Assembly (NCBI RefSeq): GCF_017309185.1
Contig: NZ_JAEKJZ010000001.1
Location: 1,488,001-1,552,000, forward strand
Direction of reading: 5' to 3'
Source of the DNA: Roseibium aggregatum
Lineage (GTDB): Bacteria; Pseudomonadota; Alphaproteobacteria; Rhizobiales; Stappiaceae
Length of the DNA stretch: 64,000 nucleotides
Positions 50,765 to 60,625 of this stretch are shown here, one piece after another. Position numbers and translations under genes: made by a program. A model generated the notes under the pieces. The model was given only the letters and a program-made list of their open reading frames with translations. It made no database searches and was not told where the DNA came from. Positions within the stretch are counted from its first letter, which is position 1; each line of letters starts with the position of its first letter.

Positions 50765-53140
50765 TCAGTTCAAGACGCCGCTGGACACCTGGGTATTGCC
50801 GATGGTTCTCAGACCGATCCGGAAATAGAGCGTCCGGTTCACGTCGTCGCCATCGTTTCGGCTCCGGTCTTCAGCATAGGAGACCGACAGCGAGAAGCCT
50901 TCGTCGTCGTAGCCGACACCGACGCCGTTCTGGACGACGACGCTGTTTTCAAGGTCGTAACGCATCGAGCCGAACAACCGCCAGTTTTCCTCAAGCCGGA
51001 GGCTTGTCGAACCGAGCAGTTCTTCGCGCGGCTCGTCGATGCCGACATCCGGCTGCGCGTCCAGGAAGGCATAGGCAAGGGACGTGACCACCGGCCCGTA
51101 GATGCCGCTTGCCTGTGCCTGAAGACGGTTGACGTCGAAATCCTCTTTGTCGAAACGCGCCTGGGCTCCCAGCTTTATACCGTATTGCGTGTCCAGGTAG
51201 AGGCTGCCCACGTAATCGGACAGCCCGCTGGCCAGACCGGAATCCTCCGTCGCGCCGAGAATGTCCGGCACCGCGTAGGAGTTCTCGCCGGCCAGATGGT
51301 AGGATCGGCCGAAGAGGGCGCTGAGGTAGTAGCCGCTGTCGAACTGGAGCTTGTAATTCAGGCCGACATTCAGCCGCGTGCCGCCCTCGGCGCGGTCGAA
51401 GCCGGAAAACTTGTCGTAATCGAACAAGGTGGTGGTGTCGAAAACGATGCTCTGCGCGTCGTCATTGGGCAGTTCGCCGATCCGCTGTTCGTCCGGACGG
51501 GCGACGATCTGGGCGATCGGTTCGAGAATCTGATTGCCGCCGTCAAACGTTGCGATGAAAGGATAGCGGTACTCGAGCCCCGCCGCGGGCATCGCCCGGC
51601 CGACGAAACTTTCCCCCGTGAGCGCCGTGACGTCTGCATCCGGCGACGCCAGGAAGAACAGGTCGCCACGGACATAGGCGAACGGCGTGAAGGACTGTCC
51701 GAGCGGATCGATGAATGTCTTGCGCCACTCGCTTTTCGCCGAGAACCTGGAGAATGTGCCGTCGACGCCCCGGAATTTCGCCGTTGTTCCGCCATTGATG
51801 GAAAACGCGTCGGTCTCGTCGCGGGTCAGCGATGTGAAATTGGCCGTCAGGGACAGTTCGCCCGCCAGTATGGGGTCCGCGAACACATAGTCGTAGTCGA
51901 TGACCGGGAGGACTAAAGGCTGCTTGTCCTGAAGCGAGCTGCCGACCGGCGAGAAGCCGTTGGCATTGAATTCGCTGTCGGAATAGTCCGATTGGGAAAT
52001 CTGGAAGGCGTAGCCCTTGATGCTCAAGGCATTCCGGTCGGTCCGGCCTTCCAGGTAGATTTCCGAGGGGTCGCCGCCGCCGAAACTGGTGAACGAGTAG
52101 TCCTTGAAAAAGGCACGGTCGCTCTTGTAGGTCACGTCCCAGCCGAGGGTCCAGTTCTTGCTCAGATTGAACGAGGCAGTGGAATTGACGGCGCCACGCA
52201 GCCGGTCGTCCGCTCTGTTCGTCGAGAACTCGCCGGGCTGGGCCTGAAGCAATCCCGCACCTGAAAAACTGACCTGACCGGCGCTGAAACGGTGCCGGTA
52301 CTCCAGGTCGGTGAAGACGCCCTGTTTCGTAAGGGGTGTGATCCGCGTCGTGACGTCGTAGTAGGGGCTCAGCGCCCAGTAGTAGGGAACGGTCACGCCA
52401 TAGCCGAGCTTGTCGTTGACAATACCTTCGGGCATCAGGAACCCGGATTTTCGCGTTACCGACGGATCTGGCATCGACAAATAGGGCAGATAGGCGATCG
52501 GCTTGCCATACACCTCGAAGGCGGCGTTTTCGAACCGGATGACCTTTTCCTGCTGATTGTGGATAATTTTTTCAGCCCGGACCCGCCACAGCGGCGGCTT
52601 GTTCGGTGGAGTGGTCGGTTTGGTATAGACCGTGTAGACGCCGTTCTCGATGGTCGTGACGTTTCCACCTTCGCGCCGCGCGGTTTCGGCCAGGAAACGC
52701 GTCCGCTTGGTGGTGTCGATCTGGAGCGCCCGGGCAAAGCCTTCCGAAAAATCTTCCGACAGGGTCATTTCCTCGGTTCGCACGACATTGCCGTTCTTCT
52801 CGATGAAAATGACGTTGCCAACCGCCTTCAGTTGCTGGCTCTTGCGGTCGAATACGATCTGATGCGCCTGAACGGTATTTCCGTCGTAATAGACCTGCAC
52901 GTCGCCGGTCGCGACGATCAGGTCGCGGTCGAAGTCATAGGTAATTTCCGTGGCTTCAAGAAGCAGGTCGGCATCCGGAGCGACCTGACCGCTCAGGGCG
53001 GCCGTCAGATCCTCCTGCGCGAAAGCGGGCGCAACAGATTTCGGGCACAAAGAGACCGCTATGGCGACCGCGCTTACCGCCGCCAGCAAACAGCCTTTTC
53101 TGGCCAATATCTCTTTATTCAAGAAAACCGGAAAAGACAT
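50765..53140 (-). CDS. lptD: LPS assembly protein LptD
   Basis: The outer-membrane barrel that places lipopolysaccharide on the cell surface. 791 residues: signal peptide (about 1-41, ending AFA), an OstA/LptA-like beta-jellyroll domain (about 60-200, ATGDVQVYYDGNTVQAHQI) and the LptD barrel with PYLSMPDPSVTRKSGFL near 228. It stands upstream of surA and directly downstream of lptG on the same strand, so the lipopolysaccharide export and assembly genes form a cluster. Confidence 0.95.
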   Translation of the reverse strand: MSFPVFLNKEILARKGCLLAAVSAVAIAVSLCPKSVAPAFAQEDLTAALSGQVAPDADLLLEATEITYDFDRDLIVATGDVQVYYDGNTVQAHQIVFDRKSQQLKAVGNVIFIEKNGNVVRTEEMTLSEDFSEGFARALQIDTTKRTRFLAETARREGGNVTTIENGVYTVYTKPTTPPNKPPLWRVRAEKIIHNQQEKVIRFENAAFEVYGKPIAYLPYLSMPDPSVTRKSGFLMPEGIVNDKLGYGVTVPYYWALSPYYDVTTRITPLTKQGVFTDLEYRHRFSAGQVSFSGAGLLQAQPGEFSTNRADDRLRGAVNSTASFNLSKNWTLGWDVTYKSDRAFFKDYSFTSFGGGDPSEIYLEGRTDRNALSIKGYAFQISQSDYSDSEFNANGFSPVGSSLQDKQPLVLPVIDYDYVFADPILAGELSLTANFTSLTRDETDAFSINGGTTAKFRGVDGTFSRFSAKSEWRKTFIDPLGQSFTPFAYVRGDLFFLASPDADVTALTGESFVGRAMPAAGLEYRYPFIATFDGGNQILEPIAQIVARPDEQRIGELPNDDAQSIVFDTTTLFDYDKFSGFDRAEGGTRLNVGLNYKLQFDSGYYLSALFGRSYHLAGENSYAVPDILGATEDSGLASGLSDYVGSLYLDTQYGIKLGAQARFDKEDFDVNRLQAQASGIYGPVVTSLAYAFLDAQPDVGIDEPREELLGSTSLRLEENWRLFGSMRYDLENSVVVQNGVGVGYDDEGFSLSVSYAEDRSRNDGDDVNRTLYFRIGLRTIGNTQVSSGVLN

Positions 53141-53144
53141 CGCC

Positions 53145-54239
53145 TTACCCGTCTTCCTGATGCAAGAGAATTGTCAAACCCATAAGTACTCCAAATATTC
53201 CAGGCGCCCACGCGGCGACGAGAGGTGGAACAATTCCCGCGCCCCCGAAGTCCTTGGCAAGCTCGGTTAGAACGTAAAGCACGAACCCGGACAGGATTCC
53301 ACCCAGAATCATGCTTCCCAAACCGCCAAACCTCGAAACTTTAAGGGAAACTGCGGCTGCAATCAAAATCATCGCGACCAAAAGAAGGGGCCGCGCCAGC
53401 AGGGTTTGATACTGCAAATTGTAGCGATAGGCGGGTAATCCCGCATTTCTGGCCAATTCGATGAAGCGGGGCAAATTCCAGAAGGAGATCGATTCGGGGG
53501 AGCCGATGCTTTCGCGCACCTCGGTCGCGGTCAGGAATGTGCTGATCTGATATTGCCCGTAAGGCTGTGGATCCTGTTCGGTGGTGTAGACGATGGCGTC
53601 GTCCAGATACCAGATCTCGTTGCCCAGCCGGGCTTCGGCCGCCTCGATCCGCTCGCGGAAGGTTCCGTCCTTGTCGAAGGTGAAAATCGTCACGCCGAGC
53701 AGGCGCGTGCCGCCATCGAGCAGCTTTTGGGCAAGCAGGACGGATTCGCCGTCCAGGCCGTCCTGCCGCACCCAGATCCGGTTGGTGGACTGCAAGAGAA
53801 AGCTCTCTTCGGTCCCGAAAAGACCGGTCGCCGCTTCGTCCGACTTGTGCTGAAACCAGACGGCCGCCGGATTGTAGACCGTTATCGAAAAGATGCCGAG
53901 GGCAAGCCCGACGGCAATGGCCGGCATGCAGAACTGCCAGACGGATATGCCCGATGCGCGCGTGACCACCAGCTCCAGCGCGCGGCTCAGGGACACGAAG
54001 GCGGCAATCGAGCCGAAAAGCACCGTGAAGGGAATGACCTGCTCGAGGAGAAGCGGCACGCGCAAGGCGGAAATCAAGGCGACCCTGAGCATGGAAAAGC
54101 CTTCGCGGTCGCCACCCCTGCGCACCAGTTCGAGAACATCGAAGAGGAAGATCAGCACGGCCGCAAACAGGAACAGGCCCAAAATCGCCTTCAGGAACCG
54201 GTTCGAGAAATAAATCGAAAGCGTGCGTCCCAGCATCAT
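53145..54239 (-). CDS. lptG: LPS export ABC transporter permease LptG
   Basis: A 364-residue permease, half of the LptFG pair that extracts lipopolysaccharide from the inner membrane. It has three transmembrane segments in the first 110 residues, a periplasmic jellyroll and three at the C-terminus. The ATG at 54239 overlaps the lptF stop (ATGA), a sign of coupled translation. A longer in-frame reading lies inside lptF. Confidence 0.95.
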   Translation of the reverse strand: MMLGRTLSIYFSNRFLKAILGLFLFAAVLIFLFDVLELVRRGGDREGFSMLRVALISALRVPLLLEQVIPFTVLFGSIAAFVSLSRALELVVTRASGISVWQFCMPAIAVGLALGIFSITVYNPAAVWFQHKSDEAATGLFGTEESFLLQSTNRIWVRQDGLDGESVLLAQKLLDGGTRLLGVTIFTFDKDGTFRERIEAAEARLGNEIWYLDDAIVYTTEQDPQPYGQYQISTFLTATEVRESIGSPESISFWNLPRFIELARNAGLPAYRYNLQYQTLLARPLLLVAMILIAAAVSLKVSRFGGLGSMILGGILSGFVLYVLTELAKDFGGAGIVPPLVAAWAPGIFGVLMGLTILLHQEDG

Positions 54240-55411
54240 GCCGCGCCTCCGGTGCGCCGCCTGTTGAACGCCTCGATACGGTCCTGGATGGCCAGATGAA
54301 GATCGCCGATCCACTTGGCCTGGGCGCCGCCCTGTCCCTTGAAGATCGAGATCAGCGCAAGCGCCGCTCCGGCCACAGGCACGACATAAAGAAGGCCGAG
54401 GAGCACCGGTGCGCCGCCGGAGATGGCCGTCACGCCGAAGCCGCCCGTTCTCAACAGCACGCAAGCGCTGATCGCGCCGACGACCGCGAGACCGCGGCTC
54501 TGACGGGTGGTGCGGGCCTTGCCGAGAAAGGCGAAGACGATGAGCCCGAACGAGAGGCAATAGAGCGGCTGTGAAAACCGTTCATGCAGTTCGGCCGTGA
54601 GTTTTTCCGGGTTCTTGAGCGCATAGGCGTCGTTGCGGCCCGGGGCCATGAGGTTCTGCGTGGAGCGCTCGCTGGCCTTGAAGACCGGTTCGCCCGCCTC
54701 GGGGATCAGATTGGAAAGATCGAAGGCGTAGGATTGAAAGCGGACAATTGAAATATCGCCTTCCTCCTTCGGGCGCCGCTGGATCGTCCCGTTCTGCATG
54801 ACCAGCAGGGTTCGGTTTCCTGTCTCGACGATCTGTCCGGTTTCGGCCTGATAGGTGAATGCCGTATCCTGGTCTCTGGTGTCGTGCAGGAGAAGGCCGT
54901 CCAGGGTCCCGTTTCCGGACCGGTTGCGGATATGAAAGGTCAGCCCGTTTTCGACGGTGATGAACCGGCCCGGCTTGACGATATTGGCGACCAGGTCGGC
55001 ACGCACGCGGGTAATTTCTGTTCTCAGCTGCGCCAGCCCCATCGGCGCGAAATATAGAGACATGCTTGCCGTCAGCAGCATCACGGCCGTCGCGAAGATC
55101 ATCACCGGCTTCAAAACGAGAAAGCGCGAGCCGCCGGAGGCGTCGATCACAATCAGTTCGCTGTCTCCGGACAGAGCGTTGAGCACCAGAATAAGCGCGA
55201 TCATCAGGGCGAAGGGAGCAACGATCACGATCAGAAACGGCAGGGCAAGCATGGTGATGCCGATGAACTGCACGATGGTTTGACCCTTTGAGGTCACCAG
55301 ATCGAGCTGTCGAAGTGCCTGGGTTGCCCAGACGACGCCCGTCATCGCCGCAATCGTGAGAGTGAATGCATACGCTGTCCGGCGGATAATGTAACGTTCA
55401 AGCGTCTTCAT
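54236..55411 (-). CDS. lptF: LPS export ABC transporter permease LptF
   Basis: The 391-residue partner of LptG, with the family opening TLERYIIRRTAYAF and the conserved membrane stretch ALMIALILVLNALSGDSELIV. The periplasmic middle contains TFHIRNRSGNGTLDGLLLHD. It is the first gene of the lptF-lptG-lptD-surA-pdxA-rsmA run on the minus strand and divergent from pepA. The 236-base divergent gap is A+T-rich, with a hairpin CGTCCC/GGGACG near 55567-55591. Confidence 0.95.
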   Translation of the reverse strand: MKTLERYIIRRTAYAFTLTIAAMTGVVWATQALRQLDLVTSKGQTIVQFIGITMLALPFLIVIVAPFALMIALILVLNALSGDSELIVIDASGGSRFLVLKPVMIFATAVMLLTASMSLYFAPMGLAQLRTEITRVRADLVANIVKPGRFITVENGLTFHIRNRSGNGTLDGLLLHDTRDQDTAFTYQAETGQIVETGNRTLLVMQNGTIQRRPKEEGDISIVRFQSYAFDLSNLIPEAGEPVFKASERSTQNLMAPGRNDAYALKNPEKLTAELHERFSQPLYCLSFGLIVFAFLGKARTTRQSRGLAVVGAISACVLLRTGGFGVTAISGGAPVLLGLLYVVPVAGAALALISIFKGQGGAQAKWIGDLHLAIQDRIEAFNRRRTGGAA

Positions 55412-55647
55412 ATGTCGGCCGGAAAGGGTCCTTTGGGTAAATCACGAAGTTTCTATCTCGTTTCGAATAACACGTATTGTGGTGAACGGCCCATGAAGAA
55501 GAATGGTTAATTTGTATTAATTTTTATCACTCTTGCCGAGAAGCTGTTGAAACGCCATCATTTGCCGGAAAACCGTCCCTTCGGGAAGGGGACGTGAGAC
55601 TCGGACATCTGGTTCGGCGCAATCCCAAAATCAATAAGGACGACTGA

Positions 55648-57147
55648 ATGACCAAACTTGCGAAACTCTCTTTTGCCAAACTGGAAGCTCCCAAAAAAGG
55701 TCTGGCGGTGATCCTGGCCGGCGAGGGGCTCGGCCTTGGGCCGGTTGCGGGAGAGGCCGTTTCCGGGCTTGACGGCGGACTGGCGCGCGCAGCGGCGATA
55801 GCCGGTTTCACAGGCAAGAAGAAAACAACTCTCGATCTCGTTGCACCGGCGGGTGTCGGTCTCGACCGTTTGATCGTTTTCGGGATCGGCAAGGCGGAAG
55901 ACCTGACGCAAGACGACTGGCGGGCGCTTGGCGGCGCGGTCTTCGCGGAACTCAAGAAAGCGAAGGCCGAGGCGGCAACCGTTCTTCTGGACGCCCCGGA
56001 AGGAGCGGGTGTCGCGAGCGAAGCCGCTGCGGAGTTGGCTATGGGCGCGAAGCTGCGCGCCTATGCGTTTGACGCCTACAAGAGCAAGAAGAAGGATGAA
56101 GACAACGCCAAGGACCTGAAACTCGCCCTGGCGGTTGCCGATCCGAAAGCCGCCAGAAAAGCCTGGAGCGCGGCCGAAGCGATCGCCGACGGGGTTATCC
56201 TGGCACGCGATCTGGTGAACGAGCCGGCCAACGTGCTCGGCCCGGTGGAATTCGCGGCAAAGGCGAAAGAGCTTGAAAAACTTGGCGTGGAAATCGAGAT
56301 CCTCACCGAAAAGGAAATGAAGAAGCTGAAGATGGCGGCGCTGCTCGGGGTCGCTCAAGGCTCGGTCCGGCCGCCGCGTCTGGCGGTCATGCGCTGGAAC
56401 GGCAGCAAGAAGGGCGTCGCACCCGTCGCTCTTGTGGGCAAGGGGGTGGTGTTCGACACCGGCGGTATTTCCATCAAGCCGGCAGGCGGTATGGAGGAGA
56501 TGAAGGGCGACATGGGCGGCGCGGCCGCGGTCGTCGGGGCCATGCATGCAATTGCCGGCCGCAAGGCCAAGGCCAATGTGGTCGGCGTGATCGGGCTTGT
56601 GGAAAACATGCCGGACGGCAACGCGCAGCGCCCGGGAGACATCGTCAAGGCGATGTCGGGAACCACCATCGAGATTCTGAACACGGATGCGGAAGGCCGT
56701 CTCGTTCTGGCGGATGCGCTCTGGTATACGCAGGAAACCTACAAGCCCGCCATCATGATCGATCTGGCAACACTCACAGGGGCCGTTATCGTCGCGCTCG
56801 GCAACCTCAATGCGGGGCTTTACGCCAACGACGACGAGCTTGCCGAAAAGCTTCTCGCCGCCGGCAAGGCAAGCGGGGAACCGCTGTGGCGCCTGCCGCT
56901 GTCCAAGGAATATGACAAGCTCATCGAGACGCCTAACGCGGACATCAAGAACACCGGTGGCCGCTCGGCAGGGTCGATCACGGCCGCGCAGTTCCTGCAA
57001 CGCTTCAGCAACGACATTCCCTGGGCGCATCTCGATATCGCGGGCACCGCATTCGGCGCTCCGAAGGACGATATCTGCCAGAGCTGGGCCTCGGGCTATG
57101 GCGTTCGTCTGCTGAATCAGCTCGTTGCGGACAATTACGAGAAATAA
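55648..57147 (+). CDS. pepA: Leucyl aminopeptidase
   Basis: A 499-residue M17 aminopeptidase. The C-terminal catalytic domain has the metal-binding and catalytic stretch [20 protein letters not shown] (about 264-283). The family signature [14 protein letters not shown] begins near 346. The N-terminal domain is of the variable DNA-binding type. It is divergent from lptF. A strong bidirectional terminator follows the stop. Confidence 0.96.
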   Translation: MTKLAKLSFAKLEAPKKGLAVILAGEGLGLGPVAGEAVSGLDGGLARAAAIAGFTGKKKTTLDLVAPAGVGLDRLIVFGIGKAEDLTQDDWRALGGAVFAELKKAKAEAATVLLDAPEGAGVASEAAAELAMGAKLRAYAFDAYKSKKKDEDNAKDLKLALAVADPKAARKAWSAAEAIADGVILARDLVNEPANVLGPVEFAAKAKELEKLGVEIEILTEKEMKKLKMAALLGVAQGSVRPPRLAVMRWNGSKKGVAPVALVGKGVVFDTGGISIKPAGGMEEMKGDMGGAAAVVGAMHAIAGRKAKANVVGVIGLVENMPDGNAQRPGDIVKAMSGTTIEILNTDAEGRLVLADALWYTQETYKPAIMIDLATLTGAVIVALGNLNAGLYANDDELAEKLLAAGKASGEPLWRLPLSKEYDKLIETPNADIKNTGGRSAGSITAAQFLQRFSNDIPWAHLDIAGTAFGAPKDDICQSWASGYGVRLLNQLVADNYEK

Positions 57148-57176
57148 TTCGTGCCAGCCTGCGAAACCGCAGAAAC

Positions 57177-57206
57177 GAAAAACCCGCCAGACCGGCGGGT
57201 TTTTTA
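57177..57206 (+). terminator. Bidirectional intrinsic terminator after pepA
   Basis: AACCCGCC (57181-57188) pairs with GGCGGGTT (57194-57201) with a short loop, extended by A/T pairs. A T-run follows on the plus strand and an A-run precedes, so it can serve both pepA and the small convergent gene. Confidence 0.9.
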
Positions 57207-57226
57207 TTGAATTCTGTGCGTTTCGC

Positions 57227-57343
57227 TCAGCAGGTCTTGTAGGTCTGGCAGGCGGTTGCCGGCTCGACCAGAAGTCCCATTGCCAAAGTGGCCCCCGCGA
57301 CAACGGCAACCAATGCACAAAATACAAAAACACGTGCAAGCAT
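57227..57343 (-). CDS. Very short exported protein, 38 residues
   Basis: A 39-codon frame on the minus strand beginning MLARVFVFCALVAVVAGATL, a signal-peptide or membrane-anchor sequence. It ends in TACQTYKTC with two cysteines six residues apart. The start is preceded by GGGGG at a workable distance, and the gene is convergent to pepA with the strong terminator between. Function unknown; it may be a small periplasmic or membrane peptide. Confidence 0.55.
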   Translation of the reverse strand: MLARVFVFCALVAVVAGATLAMGLLVEPATACQTYKTC

Positions 57344-57613
57344 ACATCAACCCCCATGTAGACCGGTTCGGGCAACCGTTCACCGGTCAAACAAAAATGA
57401 TCCTACGATCGTCCCGGGAACGGACCCTAGCCAATCGACATTTGCGAAGGGTTAATGATACGAGTCCTGTGGCGTGTCTATGTCTGGTTTTGACGGTGTG
57501 TGATTTGGCACGCGCGCTGTGGCACATCGGCATCACTTCACCGTGGCGAGGTGGACAAGCCCGCCGAGCGAGGGAAAGAATTTGAAGAACGAAGCGTTGC
57601 GCCAGAGGCACGA

Positions 57614-58066
57614 ATGAGCGTTGAGGTTGTCTTTTATCACCTGCTGCACAAGCCGCTGGAAACGGCGTTGCCGCAACTGCTGCTGAAATGTCTGGAACGC
57701 GACTGGAAAGTCGTGGTGCAGACGGGAACCGAAGAGCGCTGTAACGCGCTCGACGCTCATCTATGGACCTTCGCGGATGACAGCTTCCTTCCACATGGAA
57801 CCAAGGCGGACGGGTTCGCCGAACATCAACCGATCTATCTGACCGCCGAGCCGGACAACCCGAACGCGGCCGATGTCCGCTTTCTGGTGGACCGCGCCGC
57901 GCCGCCGCCGCTCGGGGAGTACAAGAGGGCGATTTATATGTTCGACGGCAACGATCAGGAGGCCGTCCAGGAAGCCCGCGTAAGATGGAAGGAAGCCAAG
58001 GACGAAGGCTTTGACATTGCCTACTGGCAGCAGACGCAGACCGGTGGCTGGGAAAGAAAAGCCTGA
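57614..58066 (+). CDS. holC: DNA polymerase III chi subunit
   Basis: A 150-residue HolC, which links the clamp loader to single-strand-binding protein. Family segments are EVVFYHLLHKPLETALPQLL, GTEERCNALDAHLWTF and the C-terminal YWQQTQTGGWERK. It follows pepA, the conserved order pepA-holC. The ATG at 57614 opens the core directly. The 270 bases upstream carry no other gene on this strand. Confidence 0.94.
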   Translation: MSVEVVFYHLLHKPLETALPQLLLKCLERDWKVVVQTGTEERCNALDAHLWTFADDSFLPHGTKADGFAEHQPIYLTAEPDNPNAADVRFLVDRAAPPPLGEYKRAIYMFDGNDQEAVQEARVRWKEAKDEGFDIAYWQQTQTGGWERKA

Positions 58067-58085
58067 TTTTGGGGGAGGGGAAACT

Positions 58086-58481
58086 TTGAAGAAACTGAAA
58101 CTGTCGTCGGAAGATCTGATCAAGGCGGCCAAGGCCCGGATTGAGGAAATCGAAACCGAAGACGGGATCGCCCTGGTTGGTGATCCCGACGTTGTCTTCG
58201 TGGACCTGCGCGATGTGCGCGAGCGCCAGAGGTCTGGGTATATTCCCGGCAGCTTTCACTGTCCGCGCGGCATGGCCGAGTTCTGGGTCGATCCGGAGAG
58301 CCCCTATTTCAAGGACATTTTCGGCGAGGACAAACGCTTCATCTTTCACTGCGCCGCCGGCTGGCGCTCGGCGCTCACGGTCGCGACTCTGCAGGACATG
58401 GGGTTCGAAGCCGCGCATCTGACGCACGGCTTCGGCGACTGGGTGACGAAGGGCGGACCGGTGGAGATGCCGCAGAAATAA
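58086..58481 (+). CDS. Rhodanese-like domain protein
   Basis: A 131-residue single-domain rhodanese. The active-site loop is HCAAGWRS (88-95) with nucleophile Cys89. VFVDLRDVRERQRSGYIPGS is the CH2A-type start. The start is an uncommon TTG at 58086, chosen because a run GGGGGAGGGG lies just before it and no ATG fits. It begins 19 bases after holC. Sulfur acceptor unknown. Confidence 0.88.
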   Translation: MKKLKLSSEDLIKAAKARIEEIETEDGIALVGDPDVVFVDLRDVRERQRSGYIPGSFHCPRGMAEFWVDPESPYFKDIFGEDKRFIFHCAAGWRSALTVATLQDMGFEAAHLTHGFGDWVTKGGPVEMPQK

Positions 58482-58484
58482 GGC

Positions 58485-60368
58485 TCAGCCCACCTCTTCG
58501 TATTCCGCGGAAAGCTCCAGCCAGTCCTCTTCGGTCTTGACCAGCTTCTTCTCGCAATAGGCGCGTTCCTTGGCGAATTTCGCCGCGCGTTCCGGTTCCC
58601 GCGTGAAGAACTCCGGATCGGCGAGCGCTTCGTCCAGTTTGCCGATCTTCTCCTGAAGCCGCGCCATTTCCTTTTCCGCAGCGTCGATCTTCTGTTTCAG
58701 CGGTTTCAAGAGTTCGCGTTTTTGCGCCGCTTCCCGGCGTTTTTCCTGGGATGAGGCCTTTTCCGCTTCCTCATCGGCCTTGGCGCGCGCCTTTTCCACC
58801 GCTTCCGGTCCCTGAAGGATCAGGCGGCGGTAGTCCTCCATGTCGCCGTCGTAGGGTTCGACCTTGCCGCCGGCGACCAGCCACAACCGGTCCGCGCAGG
58901 CCTCGACCAGATGCCGGTCGTGGCTGATCAGGACCACGGCGCCCTGGAAGTCGTTCAGCGCCATGACCAGCGCTTCCCGGCTGTCGATATCGAGGTGGTT
59001 TGTCGGTTCATCCAAGATGAGCAGGTGAGGCCCGTCGAAGGTGGCAAGTCCCAAAAGCAGGCGGGCCTTCTCGCCGCCGGAGAGATCCTTCGCTGGCGTA
59101 TCCATCCGGTCGGTCGGCAGTCCGAACCGGGCGACACGCGCCCGAACCTTGGCCTCCGGCGCGCCGGGCATCAGGGTCCTGACATGAGCGACGGCGTTTT
59201 CGGCGGGGCGCAATTCGTCAAGCTGATGCTGGGCGAAAAAGGCGATCTTGAGTTTGGACGAACGGGTGATCTCGCCGTCCATGGCGCCCAAACGGCCGGA
59301 GATCAGTTTGGCGAAGGTGGATTTGCCGTTGCCGTTGGCCCCGAGCAGGGCGATCCGGTCGTCATTGTCGATGTTGAGCGTCAGCCGCGACAGGATTTTT
59401 GTCTCACCGTAACCGGTCGAAACGCCTTCCAGTTTCAGGATCGGAGGTGCCAGTTGGGTTTCGGGATCCGGAAACTGGATCGGCCGGCTGCTTTCCTCCG
59501 TCAGCGCTGCGATCGGTTGCAGTTTTTCCAGCATCTTCAGACGGGACTGGGCCTGGCGGGCCTTGCTGGCCTTGTAGCGGAAGCGGTCGACGAAGGCCTG
59601 CATGTGCTTGCGCTGGGCGTCCTGCTTTTCCTTCGCCTTTTCGGCGAGGATCATGGCTTCGCGCCGCTGGCGGTCGAAACTGTCGTACCCGCCGGAATAG
59701 TAGGTCAGCTTGCCCCGATCCAGATGGACGATGCTGTCCACCGCCTTGTTGAGCAGGTCCCGGTCGTGGGAGATCAGAAGCACCTGGTGGGGATACCGCG
59801 CGACATAGTTTTCCAGCCAGAGCGTGCCTTCCAGATCCAGATAGTTGGTCGGCTCGTCGAGGAGCAGCAGGTCGGGTTCTGAAAAAAGCACTGCCGCGAG
59901 GGCGACGCGCATGCGCCAGCCGCCGGAAAAGGACGAGCAGGGGCGCTGCTGGGCGGCCGCGTCGAAACCGAGCCCGGACAGGATGGCGCCCGCGCGCGCT
60001 TCCGCCGTATGCGCGCCAATGTCGGCCAGCCGCGTGTGGATCTCGGCGATCCGGTCGGGGTCCGTTTCCGTTTCAGCCTCTTCAAGCAGGCGGCCGCGCT
60101 CCGTGTCGGCGGCAAGCACGACTTCCATGAGCGTCTCTTCGGTGCCGGGCGCTTCCTGGGCAACCTGACCGATGCGCGCGCGCTTGGGGATCTGCACCGA
60201 CCCGCTTTCGGTTCCGAGATCGCCGGTGATGATCTTGAAAAGCGTCGATTTGCCAGCGCCGTTGCGGCCGACCAGCCCGGTCTTGGCCCGGCCAGGCAGC
60301 GTCACGCTGGCGTTGTCGATCAGGAGCCGGTGCCCGATCCGGTAGGTGATGTCCGAAATCTGTAACAT
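58485..60368 (-). CDS. ABC-F family ATPase
   Basis: A 627-residue soluble protein with two ABC domains: Walker A GRNGAGKST (34-42) and later GANGNGKST, signatures FSGGWRMR and LSGGEKARL, and Walker B LLLLDEPTNYLD and LLILDEPTNHLD. A basic, coiled-coil tail (about 540-627) resembles the Uup/YheS type. ABC-F proteins act on ribosomes rather than transport. The ATG at 60368 opens the first domain directly. It is convergent to the rhodanese gene, the stops three bases apart. Confidence 0.94.
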   Translation of the reverse strand: MLQISDITYRIGHRLLIDNASVTLPGRAKTGLVGRNGAGKSTLFKIITGDLGTESGSVQIPKRARIGQVAQEAPGTEETLMEVVLAADTERGRLLEEAETETDPDRIAEIHTRLADIGAHTAEARAGAILSGLGFDAAAQQRPCSSFSGGWRMRVALAAVLFSEPDLLLLDEPTNYLDLEGTLWLENYVARYPHQVLLISHDRDLLNKAVDSIVHLDRGKLTYYSGGYDSFDRQRREAMILAEKAKEKQDAQRKHMQAFVDRFRYKASKARQAQSRLKMLEKLQPIAALTEESSRPIQFPDPETQLAPPILKLEGVSTGYGETKILSRLTLNIDNDDRIALLGANGNGKSTFAKLISGRLGAMDGEITRSSKLKIAFFAQHQLDELRPAENAVAHVRTLMPGAPEAKVRARVARFGLPTDRMDTPAKDLSGGEKARLLLGLATFDGPHLLILDEPTNHLDIDSREALVMALNDFQGAVVLISHDRHLVEACADRLWLVAGGKVEPYDGDMEDYRRLILQGPEAVEKARAKADEEAEKASSQEKRREAAQKRELLKPLKQKIDAAEKEMARLQEKIGKLDEALADPEFFTREPERAAKFAKERAYCEKKLVKTEEDWLELSAEYEEVG

Positions 60369-60625
60369 GAGGCGGATGTTTGGCGGAGGCTTGCCGAGGA
60401 TGCAAGGGTCTTGAGCGGCGGAAACCCTTACGACCCGCAGCATGTTGCATTCGTGCAAGCCGGCTGTGGAGCGAGACAGGCGGAGGGCGTCCGGCAATCG
60501 TTATCAAACCGCCATCCAGTCGTCACCGGCCTGTCAATCTCCGATCGTATCGATTGCGTGTTCTTTCCCCACCGCTACCAGGGGTCTCATCCGAAGCCCC
60601 TGGCGCAAGCTTGCTGGAGTCCACC

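Noticed and set aside
50765..53185. Plus-strand frames of up to 297 codons opposite lptD
   Set aside because: Low-complexity charged antisense translations; lptD itself is certain.
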